Part shown: positions 54,394-63,262 of the stretch, in pieces
Position numbering within the stretch: the stretch's first letter is position 1
Layout of the letters: every line of letters starts with the position of its first letter
Assembly (NCBI RefSeq): GCF_000510645.1
Contig: NZ_KI783301.1
Span: forward strand, 1,772,320 to 1,836,319
Origin: Thermicanus aegyptius DSM 12793
GTDB taxonomy: Bacteria; Bacillota; Bacilli; Thermicanales; Thermicanaceae
Direction of reading: 5' to 3'
Length of the DNA stretch: 64,000 nt
The notes under the pieces: model-generated
What the model saw: only the letters and a program-made list of their open reading frames with translations
The model's database searches: none
Told to the model about the DNA's origin: nothing
Translations under genes and position numbers: made by a program

Positions 54394-55231
54394 GATGCTC
54401 ACCCGGATTTACCAGTTCAATTAAAACGCCATAGGTAGATTTCGGGGAAAGAAACGCCACCTGTGATCCATGTGCGCCGGTTCTTGGGGCGGGAGGAATG
54501 GGAATAAGATTCGCTTTTTCCACACGATGAAGTGTTTCTTCCATTTCCCCTGTACGAAGGGCAATATGGTGAATCCCTTCCCCCCTTTTCTCGATAAACT
54601 TAGCGATCGGGCTATCGGGAGAAGTGGCTTCCAAAAGTTCAATCCTCGTCTCCCCAATGGGAATCATGGCCACCTTCACCTTTTCTTCCGCCACCTCTTC
54701 TTCACTTACGATGAATAAGCCAAGGGCTTCGTAAATTTTTCTGGATTCCGTAATACTTTTAACGGCAATCCCGATATGATCGATTTGGGAAGGAGGGTGG
54801 ATCGGGTCTTCTTTCCCCGCCTCCCCTTGCCTTCTCCTCTTTTCTACCTCGGATCGAATAAATGCGACGGTCTCCTGGAGGCTGCTTCCCGGCGTAAAGA
54901 TTTTTGCAATTCCTTTTTCCAGGAGATATGGAATATCCTCATCGGGAATGACCCCTCCTCCAACCACCAGGATGTCCGACGCCCCCTCTTCTTGAAGAAG
55001 TCGGGTCACTTCCGGGAAAAGTTGATTATGAGCACCTGAAAGGCTGGAGAGTCCAATACAGTCCACATCTTCTTGGATCGCTGCCTTTACAATTTGGGCA
55101 GGCGTCTGGCGGAGGCCGGTATAGATCACCTCCATTCCGGCATCCCTTAACGCTTGGGCGATGATCAGCGCCCCCCGATCATGTCCGTCCAATCCCGGCT
55201 TGGCTACCAACACGCGAATCTTTTCACCCAT
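54383..55231 (-). CDS. Fused methylmalonyl-CoA mutase B12-binding domain and methylmalonyl-CoA epimerase
   Basis: 282 residues in one unbroken frame. Residues about 4-130 are the cobalamin-binding domain: DGHDRG with the lower-ligand His17, then [11 protein letters not shown] and [11 protein letters not shown]. Residues about 149-278 are a vicinal-oxygen-chelate epimerase ([11 protein letters not shown] with metal His, [21 protein letters not shown] with metal Glu). An 18-residue charged linker joins them. It should serve as small subunit of the mutase encoded upstream and interconvert methylmalonyl-CoA epimers. AGGAGG lies 8 bases before ATG. Confidence 0.88.
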   Translation of the reverse strand: MGEKIRVLVAKPGLDGHDRGALIIAQALRDAGMEVIYTGLRQTPAQIVKAAIQEDVDCIGLSSLSGAHNQLFPEVTRLLQEEGASDILVVGGGVIPDEDIPYLLEKGIAKIFTPGSSLQETVAFIRSEVEKRRRQGEAGKEDPIHPPSQIDHIGIAVKSITESRKIYEALGLFIVSEEEVAEEKVKVAMIPIGETRIELLEATSPDSPIAKFIEKRGEGIHHIALRTGEMEETLHRVEKANLIPIPPAPRTGAHGSQVAFLSPKSTYGVLIELVNPGEHHDQ

Positions 55232-55341
55232 CTACTCTTTCCTCCTATCTCACAAAACATATCCTGTCACACGGGGGCTTTCGGCGCTCCATGTTTCGGC
55301 ACTCCATGACAGAAACGATTCTCCACGGCCCACGATCTCTT

Positions 55342-56988
55342 TTACCCTTGATATTCCCCGAAAACTTCCCTTAGGCTGCCGCTCATCTCCCCCACCGTGC
55401 AATACGATCTCACGCAATCGAGGATAACCGGCATCAAATTTTCGTCTCCTTGCGCGGCTTCTTTTAACCGCTTTAAGTTTTTCTCCACTTCCCCCTGATT
55501 TCTCCGTTCTTTTAGCTTCCGCAATCTTTCTACTTGATTCTTTTCCACCTGATCATTGACGCGTAAAATCTCCGGCCGATTCTCATTTTCAACCTGGAAA
55601 CGATTCACCCCCACAATCACCATCTCGCCCTCTTCAATCTTCTTTTGGGTTTCATAGGCAACCCGGTGGATCTCCTCTTGCATATATCCTTGCTCGATAG
55701 CGGCGACCGCGCCGCCCAAGGAATCAATCTTCTCCATATATCGTATGATTTCTCTTTCCATCTGATCTGTCAGCGCTTCTAGGAAGTAAGAACCGCCCAG
55801 AGGATCCACGGTATCGGCAACGCCACTCTCATAGGCGATAATTTGCTGGGTCCTCAAGGCCACTCTGGCCGACTGCTCAGTCGGTAAAGAAAGAGCTTCA
55901 TCCATGGAATTGGTATGAAGACTTTGCGTCCCTCCCAGCACTGCGGCCAGCGCTTGTAAGGTAACGCGGACAATATTATTCTCCGGTTGCTGTGCGGTCA
56001 AGGTAGAGCCGCCTGTCTGTGTATGAAAACGGAGCTGTAGCGATTCTTCCTTCTTGGCTCCAAATCGTTCTTTCATGATTTTTGCCCATATTCTTCTCGC
56101 GACCCTAAACTTTGCAATCTCTTCGAAGAAATGGTTATGCGCGTTAAAGAAGAAGGCAAGTCGGGGGGCAAATTGATCTACATGAAGTCCGGCTTTGATC
56201 GCCGTTTCCACATAGGCAATCCCGTTGGCCAGGGTAAATGCGACCTCTTGAACAGCGGTTGAACCCGCTTCACGGATATGGTAGCCGCTGATGCTAATGG
56301 TGTTCCACTTGGGCACCTCCGCAGCACAAAAAGAAAAAATGTCGGTGATGAGACGCATGGAGGGTTTCGGAGGATAAATATAGGTGCCCCGTGCGATATA
56401 TTCTTTTAAAATATCGTTCTGAATGGTACCGGATAATTCTTTGAATGAAAGACCTTGTTTTTCCCCTACCACCAGATACATGGCCAAAAGAATCGCCGCA
56501 GGAGCATTGATGGTCATCGAAGTGCTTACTTTATGGAGAGGGATCCCTTCAAAAAGCGTTTCCATATCTTCCAGGGAATCGATGGCAACCCCCACCTTCC
56601 CCACCTCTCCCCGGGAGAGGGGATGATCCGAATCGTATCCGATCTGGGTAGGGAGATCAAAGGCAACGCTTAAACCCGTTTGTCCTTGTTCTAATAAATA
56701 GTTAAACCGTTTGTTCGTTTCCTCCGCCGACCCGAATCCCGCATATTGCCTCATCGTCCAATAGCGTGCACGATACATGGTGGGACGAATTCCACGGGTA
56801 TAAGGCCATTCACCGGGAAAACCCAACTTCTCCATATATTCATCCGTCATGTGGTCCGGATAGTAAACCCTTTCAATGGGAATCCCTGAAAGCGTTTTAA
56901 ATTCCTTCTTCCTCTCCGGGTATTTATTCAATAAAATCTCCGTCTTTCTTCTCCAATCCTCTTTTTCTTTTGCATAGTCTCTCTCCAT
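55342..56988 (-). CDS. mutA: Methylmalonyl-CoA mutase large (catalytic) subunit
   Basis: 548 residues, the TIM barrel only, without the C-terminal B12 domain. Marks: YPYTRGI-like [72 protein letters not shown] and [18 protein letters not shown]. Rearranges methylmalonyl-CoA to succinyl-CoA with adenosylcobalamin bound by the partner encoded next. Start ATG follows TTGGAG with 8-base spacing; a GTG 9 bases upstream is less likely. Confidence 0.92.
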   Translation of the reverse strand: MERDYAKEKEDWRRKTEILLNKYPERKKEFKTLSGIPIERVYYPDHMTDEYMEKLGFPGEWPYTRGIRPTMYRARYWTMRQYAGFGSAEETNKRFNYLLEQGQTGLSVAFDLPTQIGYDSDHPLSRGEVGKVGVAIDSLEDMETLFEGIPLHKVSTSMTINAPAAILLAMYLVVGEKQGLSFKELSGTIQNDILKEYIARGTYIYPPKPSMRLITDIFSFCAAEVPKWNTISISGYHIREAGSTAVQEVAFTLANGIAYVETAIKAGLHVDQFAPRLAFFFNAHNHFFEEIAKFRVARRIWAKIMKERFGAKKEESLQLRFHTQTGGSTLTAQQPENNIVRVTLQALAAVLGGTQSLHTNSMDEALSLPTEQSARVALRTQQIIAYESGVADTVDPLGGSYFLEALTDQMEREIIRYMEKIDSLGGAVAAIEQGYMQEEIHRVAYETQKKIEEGEMVIVGVNRFQVENENRPEILRVNDQVEKNQVERLRKLKERRNQGEVEKNLKRLKEAAQGDENLMPVILDCVRSYCTVGEMSGSLREVFGEYQG

Positions 56989-57012
56989 CTTGATCACTCC
57001 AATCTTCTCAAT

Positions 57013-57753
57013 TCATTCGTCCTTGGAACTTTTGTCGCTTGCAGGCGGCTCAACTTCTCTTTTCCAATGCGTATAGGTTTCATTTCTTTTTTCAAAATGG
57101 AAGACGGATGAAAACGCATCCATGATCGGAGAATAGAGAGAAGATATGGCAGGGCTCTTCCCCAAAACCTTTTCCATGGAGGTTACTCCCAGGTGAACGA
57201 TCCCGCAGGGACGAATATATTGGAACATCTGCAAATCCGGGGAGATATTTAAAGCAAAACCATGGGAGGAAATATAGCCAACCCTCTCTTTAGCCCGATT
57301 CAACTTGACTCCAATCGCGGCGATTTTCTCGTCTCCTACCCAAACCCCGGTATACGTTTCCTTTCTTTCCCCTTCAATGTTCCAGAATTTTAAGGTTTGG
57401 ATCAGGCCTTCCTCGATAAGTCGCAAGAAACGGTGGGGATCATTGCCCCAATCGGCCAGATGAAAGATGAGATAACCGACCAGTTGTCCTGGGCCGTGAT
57501 ACGTGATATCCCCTCCGCGATCAATTCGTTGAAAATCGATTCCTTTTCTCTCCCTTTCTTGATGCGTGATCAGCAAATTCTCTTCATGTCCAGCCCTACC
57601 TAACGTGTAGATGTGCGGGTGTTCCAGGAGAAGAAGGGTATGCGACCGTCTCCCTTTGTCCACCTCCTTCACCAACTCTTTTTGCATATCCCATGCTTCT
57701 TGATAGGGGGTTAACCCCGAGAGAATGAGGACATCCAACTCTTTTTTGCTCAT
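57013..57753 (-). CDS. lipB: Octanoyl-[ACP]:protein octanoyltransferase LipB-type
   Basis: 246 residues. LipB signature RGGDITYHGPGQLVGY near residue 80, KIAAIGVKL with the catalytic Lys and PCGI with the catalytic Cys. It moves octanoyl groups from ACP to lipoyl domains, as needed by the E2 encoded at 59552. B. subtilis uses LipM/LipL rather than LipB, so this marks a different lipoylation route. Confidence 0.92.
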   Translation of the reverse strand: MSKKELDVLILSGLTPYQEAWDMQKELVKEVDKGRRSHTLLLLEHPHIYTLGRAGHEENLLITHQERERKGIDFQRIDRGGDITYHGPGQLVGYLIFHLADWGNDPHRFLRLIEEGLIQTLKFWNIEGERKETYTGVWVGDEKIAAIGVKLNRAKERVGYISSHGFALNISPDLQMFQYIRPCGIVHLGVTSMEKVLGKSPAISSLYSPIMDAFSSVFHFEKRNETYTHWKREVEPPASDKSSKDE

Positions 57754-57820
57754 CGTACAAAATCCTCCTTTACATAGGATATCAGAAATTTATGAATGAG
57801 GGAATTCTTCCATCTTAAAA

Positions 57821-57844
57821 AATAAAAAAAAGGGGAGACCCCCT
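57821..57844 (-). terminator. Terminator after motB
   Basis: GGGG-TCT-CCCC short GC stem followed by TTTTTTTTATTTTTT on the minus strand. Confidence 0.65.
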
Positions 57845-57874
57845 CGTTCGTTCATTCGATGTCGCCGTACATCA

Positions 57875-58651
57875 TTATTTATACATCCTTGCGATCAGTA
57901 CTTCCACTCTTCGGTTTAGCGCCCTTCCCCGCTCGGTATTGTTATCGGCCACCGGCCTGTACTCTCCATATCCGATCACCCGAAATTTGTCAGGGGATAA
58001 GTTTTTATTCTCCAAAATTACATTGAGGAAATTGACCGCCCTAGCTGTACTTAAATCCCAATTGGACTGGAACTCGGCATTATGAATCGGCCGATTGTCC
58101 GTATGCCCCGAAACAGAAACTTCGTGGGGAAAACTCTTTTCCAGAATGACGGAAATCTCTTTGGCGATCTTCCTGGCCTGAGGAAGGATATCTGCCTTAC
58201 CGGAGTCAAAAAGGGCGTCTTCTCCGATGGTAAGGAGCAATCCTTCATTGGTTAAGGAGGTCTTTAATTGATTGGTCAAACCATTTTTCTCAATATATTG
58301 ATTCATCTCTTCCATGATTTTTTTTAGTTGGGCGGTTTCTTGTTGATATGCCTGCAAACGTTCAATTTCCTTTTGGTCAAAATTGTTTTGGGAACCACTG
58401 CCGGCTGGATTGCTTGTTAAGTTCGGAACTTTTGTAGGAATCATCTGGTCATATTGTAAGACGCCTACTGCTCCTCGAAAAGCGATATTAAACGCATTGG
58501 CCATTTTCTCGACTTTTTGACTGTCTATCTCACTAAGAGAAAAAAGAACGATGAATAGGGCCAGAAGTAAAGTGAGCAAATCGGCGTAAGGAATAAGCCA
58601 CGTTTCGTCCATTTGATGCTCTTCCCCATGGGAACGTTTATTTTTCCACAT
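57875..58651 (-). CDS. motB: Flagellar stator protein MotB
   Basis: 258 residues. One membrane helix with the proton-carrying Asp (WLIPYADLLTLLLALFIVLFSLS), a linker, and an OmpA-type peptidoglycan-binding domain (EVSVSGHTDNRPIHNAEFQSNWDLSTARAVNF; VIGYGEYRP). Start MWKNKRSH has GGAGG 8 bases upstream; overlaps motA by 14 bp. Confidence 0.94.
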   Translation of the reverse strand: MWKNKRSHGEEHQMDETWLIPYADLLTLLLALFIVLFSLSEIDSQKVEKMANAFNIAFRGAVGVLQYDQMIPTKVPNLTSNPAGSGSQNNFDQKEIERLQAYQQETAQLKKIMEEMNQYIEKNGLTNQLKTSLTNEGLLLTIGEDALFDSGKADILPQARKIAKEISVILEKSFPHEVSVSGHTDNRPIHNAEFQSNWDLSTARAVNFLNVILENKNLSPDKFRVIGYGEYRPVADNNTERGRALNRRVEVLIARMYK

Positions 58652-59429
58652 GTTTCGTCCTCCATCGCTCTTCCCGTTCAGCAGCCGGTAGATAGACGAG
58701 AAGTTTTTCTTCAATATTTGATGGAGAAATCCCGGCCTGGATGGATAGAATGCCTTCGATCATCAGGCGTTTTAGCTCTACCTCTTCCTTTGATTTTTGC
58801 CTCAATTTATTGGCAAAAGGATGCCATAAAACATATCCGGTGAAAATCCCCAACAAGGTAGCGACAAACGCTGCGGCGATGGCGTGCCCCAGCTGTTCGA
58901 TGTCGCTTAAATTCCCCAAAGCGGCAATTAGACCGATAACCGCTCCCAATACCCCTAAGGTAGGGGCGTAGGTCCCCGCCTGGCTGAAAATCTGGGCTCC
59001 GGACTGATGACGAGATTGCATCGCCTCTATATCCTGTTCCAGCGCATCCCGGATAAATTCCATTTCCCTGCCGTCAACGACCATCTTCATGCCGTTCTTT
59101 AAGAAAGGATCCTTAATTTCGTCAATGCTGTTTTCCAGCGCCAAAAGCCCTTCTCTTCGTGCGGTTTGCGCCCAAGTCATAAAATGATCGATCAATTCCG
59201 TCCTGGAAATCAGAACCTGTCTGGTGAAAAGAATCTTAAAGAGAACAGGGACCTTTTTCAACTGTGACATGGGGAAAGCATTTAAGACCGCTGCTATGGT
59301 ACCACCGAAAATAATAAGGTAAGCGGCAGGATTTGTGAGGAGAGAGCTAAGAGGAGCCCCCTTCAGTACCATTCCAAACCCTACTGCGATCAGTCCGATA
59401 ATAATCCCGATTAAAGTTGATCTCTCCAT
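58638..59429 (-). CDS. motA: Flagellar stator protein MotA
   Basis: 263 residues, four membrane helices with a large cytosolic loop (REGLLALENSIDEIKDPFLKNGM; conserved charged residues) and the PGTxG-like TYAPTLGVLGAVIGLI stretch. Forms the stator ring with MotB. Start MERSTLIGI has GAGGG 9 bases upstream. Confidence 0.94.
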   Translation of the reverse strand: MERSTLIGIIIGLIAVGFGMVLKGAPLSSLLTNPAAYLIIFGGTIAAVLNAFPMSQLKKVPVLFKILFTRQVLISRTELIDHFMTWAQTARREGLLALENSIDEIKDPFLKNGMKMVVDGREMEFIRDALEQDIEAMQSRHQSGAQIFSQAGTYAPTLGVLGAVIGLIAALGNLSDIEQLGHAIAAAFVATLLGIFTGYVLWHPFANKLRQKSKEEVELKRLMIEGILSIQAGISPSNIEEKLLVYLPAAEREERWRTKHVEK

Positions 59430-59504
59430 CCATAATTCCCTCATTTCTATGCTGCGACAAATTCATCCTATTCTTTATATCGACAAAAGGAACTTTTATT
59501 TTTA

Positions 59505-59537
59505 CAAAAAAGGAAAGGGCCTTCCGCTCGGCCCTTT
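59505..59537 (-). terminator. Terminator of the bkd operon
   Basis: AAAGGGCC/GGCCCTTT stem with an 8-nt loop, then CCTTTTTTG on the minus strand. Confidence 0.8.
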
Positions 59538-59551
59538 GATTCCTCACTTTT

Positions 59552-60841
59552 TTAATAAATCTCCATTTCCGGACGGATCGCTTCAATCTTTTCCTTGACC
59601 CGTTGCATAAACCGCCCACAGATCAGGCCATCTAAGATCCGATGATCAAGGGATAAGGTGAGGTTTACCATATCCCGAACGGCAATCATCCCCTCGATGA
59701 CAACCGGTCTTTTCACAATCGCTTCGATGCTTAAAATCGCCGCCTGCGGTGAATTAATGATCGGCATGGATAAAACGGAACCAAATGAACCCGTGTTGTT
59801 CACGGTAAACGTTCCACCGCTTATATCATCGGGAGCAAGGCGCCCCTCCCTGGTTTTGCGAACCAACTCCTCAATGGAACGGGCCAAGCCTAAGACGCTT
59901 TTCTCGTCGGCTCTTTTAATAACCGGGACAAAGAGGGCATCATCCGTTGCCACGGCGATGGAGATGTTCACCTCTTTTTTCATGATGATGCGGTCTTTCG
60001 CCCATTGGGCATTTAACATCGGAAATTCCTTCAGAGCTTCCACGACCGCCTTTATGAAAAAGGGAAGGTAGGTAAGGTTAAATCCTTCTCGCCTTTTAAA
60101 TTCCTCCTTAAGCCCGTTCCTAAGTTTTACCAGATTGGTGGCGTCCACTTCGATCATCATCCACGCATGAGGCGCTTCATGTTTGCTGCGAACCATTCGC
60201 TCTGCAATGGTTCTCCGTACCGGCGTAACGTCAATCTCTACATCCCCTAAAGCGGCAACAGGAAGAGGAGATGGCTTAGTCATCTCTTCTTCTCGCCCGA
60301 TAGCAGCGTTTAACTCGCGGACCGGGGGTTTGCTCACTTCATCGGGGAGAACGTTTGCCTTTGTTTTCTCTCTCTCCTCTAAATAGAGAAGGAGATCTTT
60401 CCTCGTGATCCTGCCTCCGGCTCCTGTCCCTCTGATCTTTTCAAGGGGGATCTTCTTTTCCGCCGCTAATTTTAACACGGCGGGGGAAAGCCGCTGTCCT
60501 GCCTCCCTTTTCCCAAATAGTGTCCCACCACTTCCTGGGTCGGCTTTTTCCTTCTCCCCGAAGGTCTCTTTATGCTCCGCTGATGCACTCTCCTCTTCAT
60601 TCTTTTCTGTCTCAATGGTGCAAATCACTTTCCCAACCGGGACGGCTTCATTCTCGGAGGCCAGAAGTTCCGCTACTCTTCCGGCGACGGTAGAAGGTAC
60701 CTCCGCATTTACTTTGTCGGTGATCACTTCACAGAGGGGATCATATACGTTTACTTGATCACCGGGTTTGACCAGCCATCTGCCAAGGATTCCTTCGGTG
60801 ACGCTCTCCCCCAACTGAGGCATCGTTATATGAACGATCAT
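59552..60841 (-). CDS. bkdB: Branched-chain alpha-keto acid dehydrogenase E2 (dihydrolipoyl acyltransferase)
   Basis: 429 residues. One lipoyl domain (lipoylated Lys in EVITDKVNAEVPS near residue 44), a peripheral-subunit-binding domain (LSPAVLKLAAEKKIPLEKIRGTGAGGRITRKDLL, about 118-155), flexible linkers and the catalytic domain with HRILDGLICGRF. The ITDKV lipoyl motif is typical of the branched-chain complex. Last of bkdAA-bkdAB-bkdB. No E3 (lpdV) gene is next to it. Confidence 0.92.
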   Translation of the reverse strand: MIVHITMPQLGESVTEGILGRWLVKPGDQVNVYDPLCEVITDKVNAEVPSTVAGRVAELLASENEAVPVGKVICTIETEKNEEESASAEHKETFGEKEKADPGSGGTLFGKREAGQRLSPAVLKLAAEKKIPLEKIRGTGAGGRITRKDLLLYLEEREKTKANVLPDEVSKPPVRELNAAIGREEEMTKPSPLPVAALGDVEIDVTPVRRTIAERMVRSKHEAPHAWMMIEVDATNLVKLRNGLKEEFKRREGFNLTYLPFFIKAVVEALKEFPMLNAQWAKDRIIMKKEVNISIAVATDDALFVPVIKRADEKSVLGLARSIEELVRKTREGRLAPDDISGGTFTVNNTGSFGSVLSMPIINSPQAAILSIEAIVKRPVVIEGMIAVRDMVNLTLSLDHRILDGLICGRFMQRVKEKIEAIRPEMEIY

Positions 60842-60868
60842 CCTTTTCCTCCTTTCGCTCGATACGAC

Positions 60869-61852
60869 TTAAAAATAAGCCAATTCCCGCATGGCCTGAG
60901 CAATTTTGTCAGGATTCAGCATATAAAATTTCTCTAATGGAGGGCTGTAGGGCATGGCCGGAATGCTCGGTCCTCCAAGGCGCTTAATGGGTGCATCTAA
61001 ATCAAAGAGAGCCTCTTCTGCGATAACGGCAGAAACCTCTCCCCCGATGCCCCCTTCTTTATGATCCTCATGGACGATTAAAACCTTCCCCGTTTTTGCC
61101 GCCGCCTCGATAATTCCTTCTTTATCTAAAGGATATAAGGTCATTAAGTCGAAGACATGGGTGGAGATGCCTTCCTTCGCCAGGGATTCCGCCGCTTGCA
61201 GAACATAATGGAGGGTAAGCCCATAGGAGATGACGGTGATGTCGCTTCCCTCCCTCTTTATATCCCCCTTTCCAATGGGCAAGGTATATTCCTGTTCGGG
61301 CACCTCTCCTTTTACAGAACGATAAAGCCGTTTATGTTCAAAAAAGAGGACAGGATCTTCGTCGCGAATGGCCGAGGTTAATAGACCCTTCACGTCGTAA
61401 GGAGTTGCGGGAGCCACGATTTTAAGTCCAGGATTTCCTGCGAAGATTCTTTCCATACTTTGGGAGTGATAGAGGGCACCATGAACGCCACCACCATACG
61501 GAGCTCGTATCACGAGGGGAACATGCCAATCATTGTTGGAACGATATCTAATTTTAGCAGCTTCGCTAATGATCTGATTCACCGCCGGCAGGATAAAGTC
61601 GGCGAATTGGATTTCGGCAACCGGTCGCAGACCATACGCGGCTGCCCCGATGGAAACGCCTACGATGGCCGATTCCGTAAGCGGGGAATCGATCACCCGT
61701 TCTTCGCCAAATTCTTCAATCAGTCCTTGGGTTGCTCGGAAAACGCCTCCCCGGACTCCCACATCCTCTCCGAGGAGAAAAACTCGAGGATCGCGCTTCA
61801 TTTCTTCCCGAAGGGTATGGGTAACCGCTTCAATATATGACAGGATAGCCAT
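60869..61852 (-). CDS. bkdAB: Branched-chain alpha-keto acid dehydrogenase E1 beta
   Basis: 327 residues, transketolase-type beta subunit: LGEDVGVRGGVFRATQGL, DSPLTESAIVGVSIGAAAYGLRPVAEIQF, HSQSMERIFAGNPGLKIVAPATPYDVKGLL. Forms the E1 tetramer with bkdAA and oxidatively decarboxylates keto acids of Val, Leu and Ile. Confidence 0.93.
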   Translation of the reverse strand: MAILSYIEAVTHTLREEMKRDPRVFLLGEDVGVRGGVFRATQGLIEEFGEERVIDSPLTESAIVGVSIGAAAYGLRPVAEIQFADFILPAVNQIISEAAKIRYRSNNDWHVPLVIRAPYGGGVHGALYHSQSMERIFAGNPGLKIVAPATPYDVKGLLTSAIRDEDPVLFFEHKRLYRSVKGEVPEQEYTLPIGKGDIKREGSDITVISYGLTLHYVLQAAESLAKEGISTHVFDLMTLYPLDKEGIIEAAAKTGKVLIVHEDHKEGGIGGEVSAVIAEEALFDLDAPIKRLGGPSIPAMPYSPPLEKFYMLNPDKIAQAMRELAYF

Positions 61853-61867
61853 CGCCTCATCTCCTCC

Positions 61868-62854
61868 TTAACCATATACGTGCAGCATGGCGCTTTCCGG
61901 TTCAGGATAAGGCGCCTCTTCCGCGTAACGGGTTGCTTCGTCGATCTCTTCCATCACCTTTTTTTCCAAGGCGGCCAATTTCCCTTCATCCATCAAACGC
62001 TGAGATAAAATATATTCCCGATAACGGAGGATGGGATCCTGTTTTTTAGCCAACTCTACCTCATCACGGCTTCTGTAGGTGCGATCATCGTCATCGCTGG
62101 AGTGGGGGGTTAAACGATAGGTTTTTGCTTCGATCAGCGTTCCCCCCTCTCCCCGGAGAGCTCTCTCCCTTGCCTCTTTGACCGCTTTGTAAACCTCCAA
62201 GGGATCATTCCCGTCTACGGAGACACCGGGCATACCGTATCCTACCGCTCGATCGGCCACCGACTCGCAGGCGAGCTGTTTTTTCACCGGCACGGAGATG
62301 GCGTATTGGTTGTTTTCCACCAGGACAATCACAGGCAGTTTATGAACTCCGGCAAAGTTTAAGGCTTCATGAAAATCTCCTTGATTGCTCGTTCCCTCTC
62401 CTAAGGTGACAAAAGAAACGAACGGTTTCTTCTCATATTTTGCCGCCAGGGCAAAACCAACCGCATGGGGAATCTGGGTCCCGGTGGGGCTGGATTGGGT
62501 CATGATGTTTAATTTCCTACTGCTGAAATGACCCGGCATCTGCCTGCCCCCGCTGTTGGGGTCCTCCGCCTTGGCAAAAGCAGAAAGAAGGAGGTCTCTC
62601 ACCGTCATCCCCATCACCAAAACGACCCCCGTATCCCGATAATACGGATTTAGATAATCGACCCCCTTTTCTAAGGCGAAGGCTGCTCCAACCTGTGCAG
62701 CTTCCTGCCCTTGGCATGAGATGACGAAATGGATTTTACCGGCGCGGTTTAAGATCCACTCTCTTTCATCCACTTTACGGGCCATGAACATGTAGCGATA
62801 AATCTCTACCGCGGTTTGATCGCTCAACCCAATCTCCCGGTGATGGATTGCCAT
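61868..62854 (-). CDS. bkdAA: Branched-chain alpha-keto acid dehydrogenase E1 alpha
   Basis: 328 residues. TPP site around GEGTSNQGDFHEALNFAGV...VENNQYAISVPV; the loop YRLTPHSSDDDDRTYR resembles the HSTSDD phosphorylation loop of branched-chain E1 alpha rather than pyruvate E1. First gene of the operon, with GAGGGAGGAA before ATG. I see no sigma-L (-24/-12) promoter of the B. subtilis bkd type in the 100 bp upstream. Confidence 0.93.
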   Translation of the reverse strand: MAIHHREIGLSDQTAVEIYRYMFMARKVDEREWILNRAGKIHFVISCQGQEAAQVGAAFALEKGVDYLNPYYRDTGVVLVMGMTVRDLLLSAFAKAEDPNSGGRQMPGHFSSRKLNIMTQSSPTGTQIPHAVGFALAAKYEKKPFVSFVTLGEGTSNQGDFHEALNFAGVHKLPVIVLVENNQYAISVPVKKQLACESVADRAVGYGMPGVSVDGNDPLEVYKAVKEARERALRGEGGTLIEAKTYRLTPHSSDDDDRTYRSRDEVELAKKQDPILRYREYILSQRLMDEGKLAALEKKVMEEIDEATRYAEEAPYPEPESAMLHVYG

Positions 62855-63262
62855 CTGAATTCCTCCCTCATTAAATTAATGTTTTCTCCGTCTTTCTTGC
62901 TTTTTCTCATGATTTCATCTTTGACTTACGAAACATCCTTGGATAAGATTTGATGAGAAGTGAAAATATGGAATCGACCTGTTGGCGGGAATAGAGGTGG
63001 TGGTCACCTCGATTTTTTTAGCCATATGATCGCAAATGGATCTCCACATAAGCCCTTGCGGTTTACCCTCCCATATCTCCCTGGGTCAATGCCCTTACAT
63101 TCCTTCGTTCTACCTCTCAAGGGGTGGAGGCCAGGCAAGCTCCTTTGCGGGGTCGATGCCCTAATGGAATAAATTGCTCCCAGCCTATCCGTGCTTCGCT
63201 TTTCAAAGATCAACATGTGGATAAAGCAAGTAAAACGAATGAGTTACTAACCTGCGAATAAA
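62855..63262. other. 408-bp gap holding bkd leader and IS110 3' flank
   Basis: It contains the bkdAA ribosome site, a plus-strand hairpin with T run at 62994-63019, and a GC-rich stretch 63050-63200 next to the transposase stop that is likely the right end of the insertion element. No credible coding frame is seen. In IS110-group elements the flanks may carry a guide (bridge) RNA; this is not shown here. Confidence 0.5.
62994..63019 (+). terminator. Plus-strand hairpin with T run
   Basis: GAGGTG-GTGGT-CACCTC followed by GATTTTTTT. No plus-strand gene is visible upstream of it. Confidence 0.45.

Noticed and set aside
62855..62960. Sigma-L (-24/-12) promoter for the bkd operon, as in B. subtilis.
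   Set aside because: No TGGCAC-N5-TTGC-like sequence was found upstream of bkdAA.
62960..63172. Plus- and minus-strand frames of about 70 codons in the IS110 flank.
   Set aside because: Both are without ribosome sites and low in protein character; more likely noncoding IS end.
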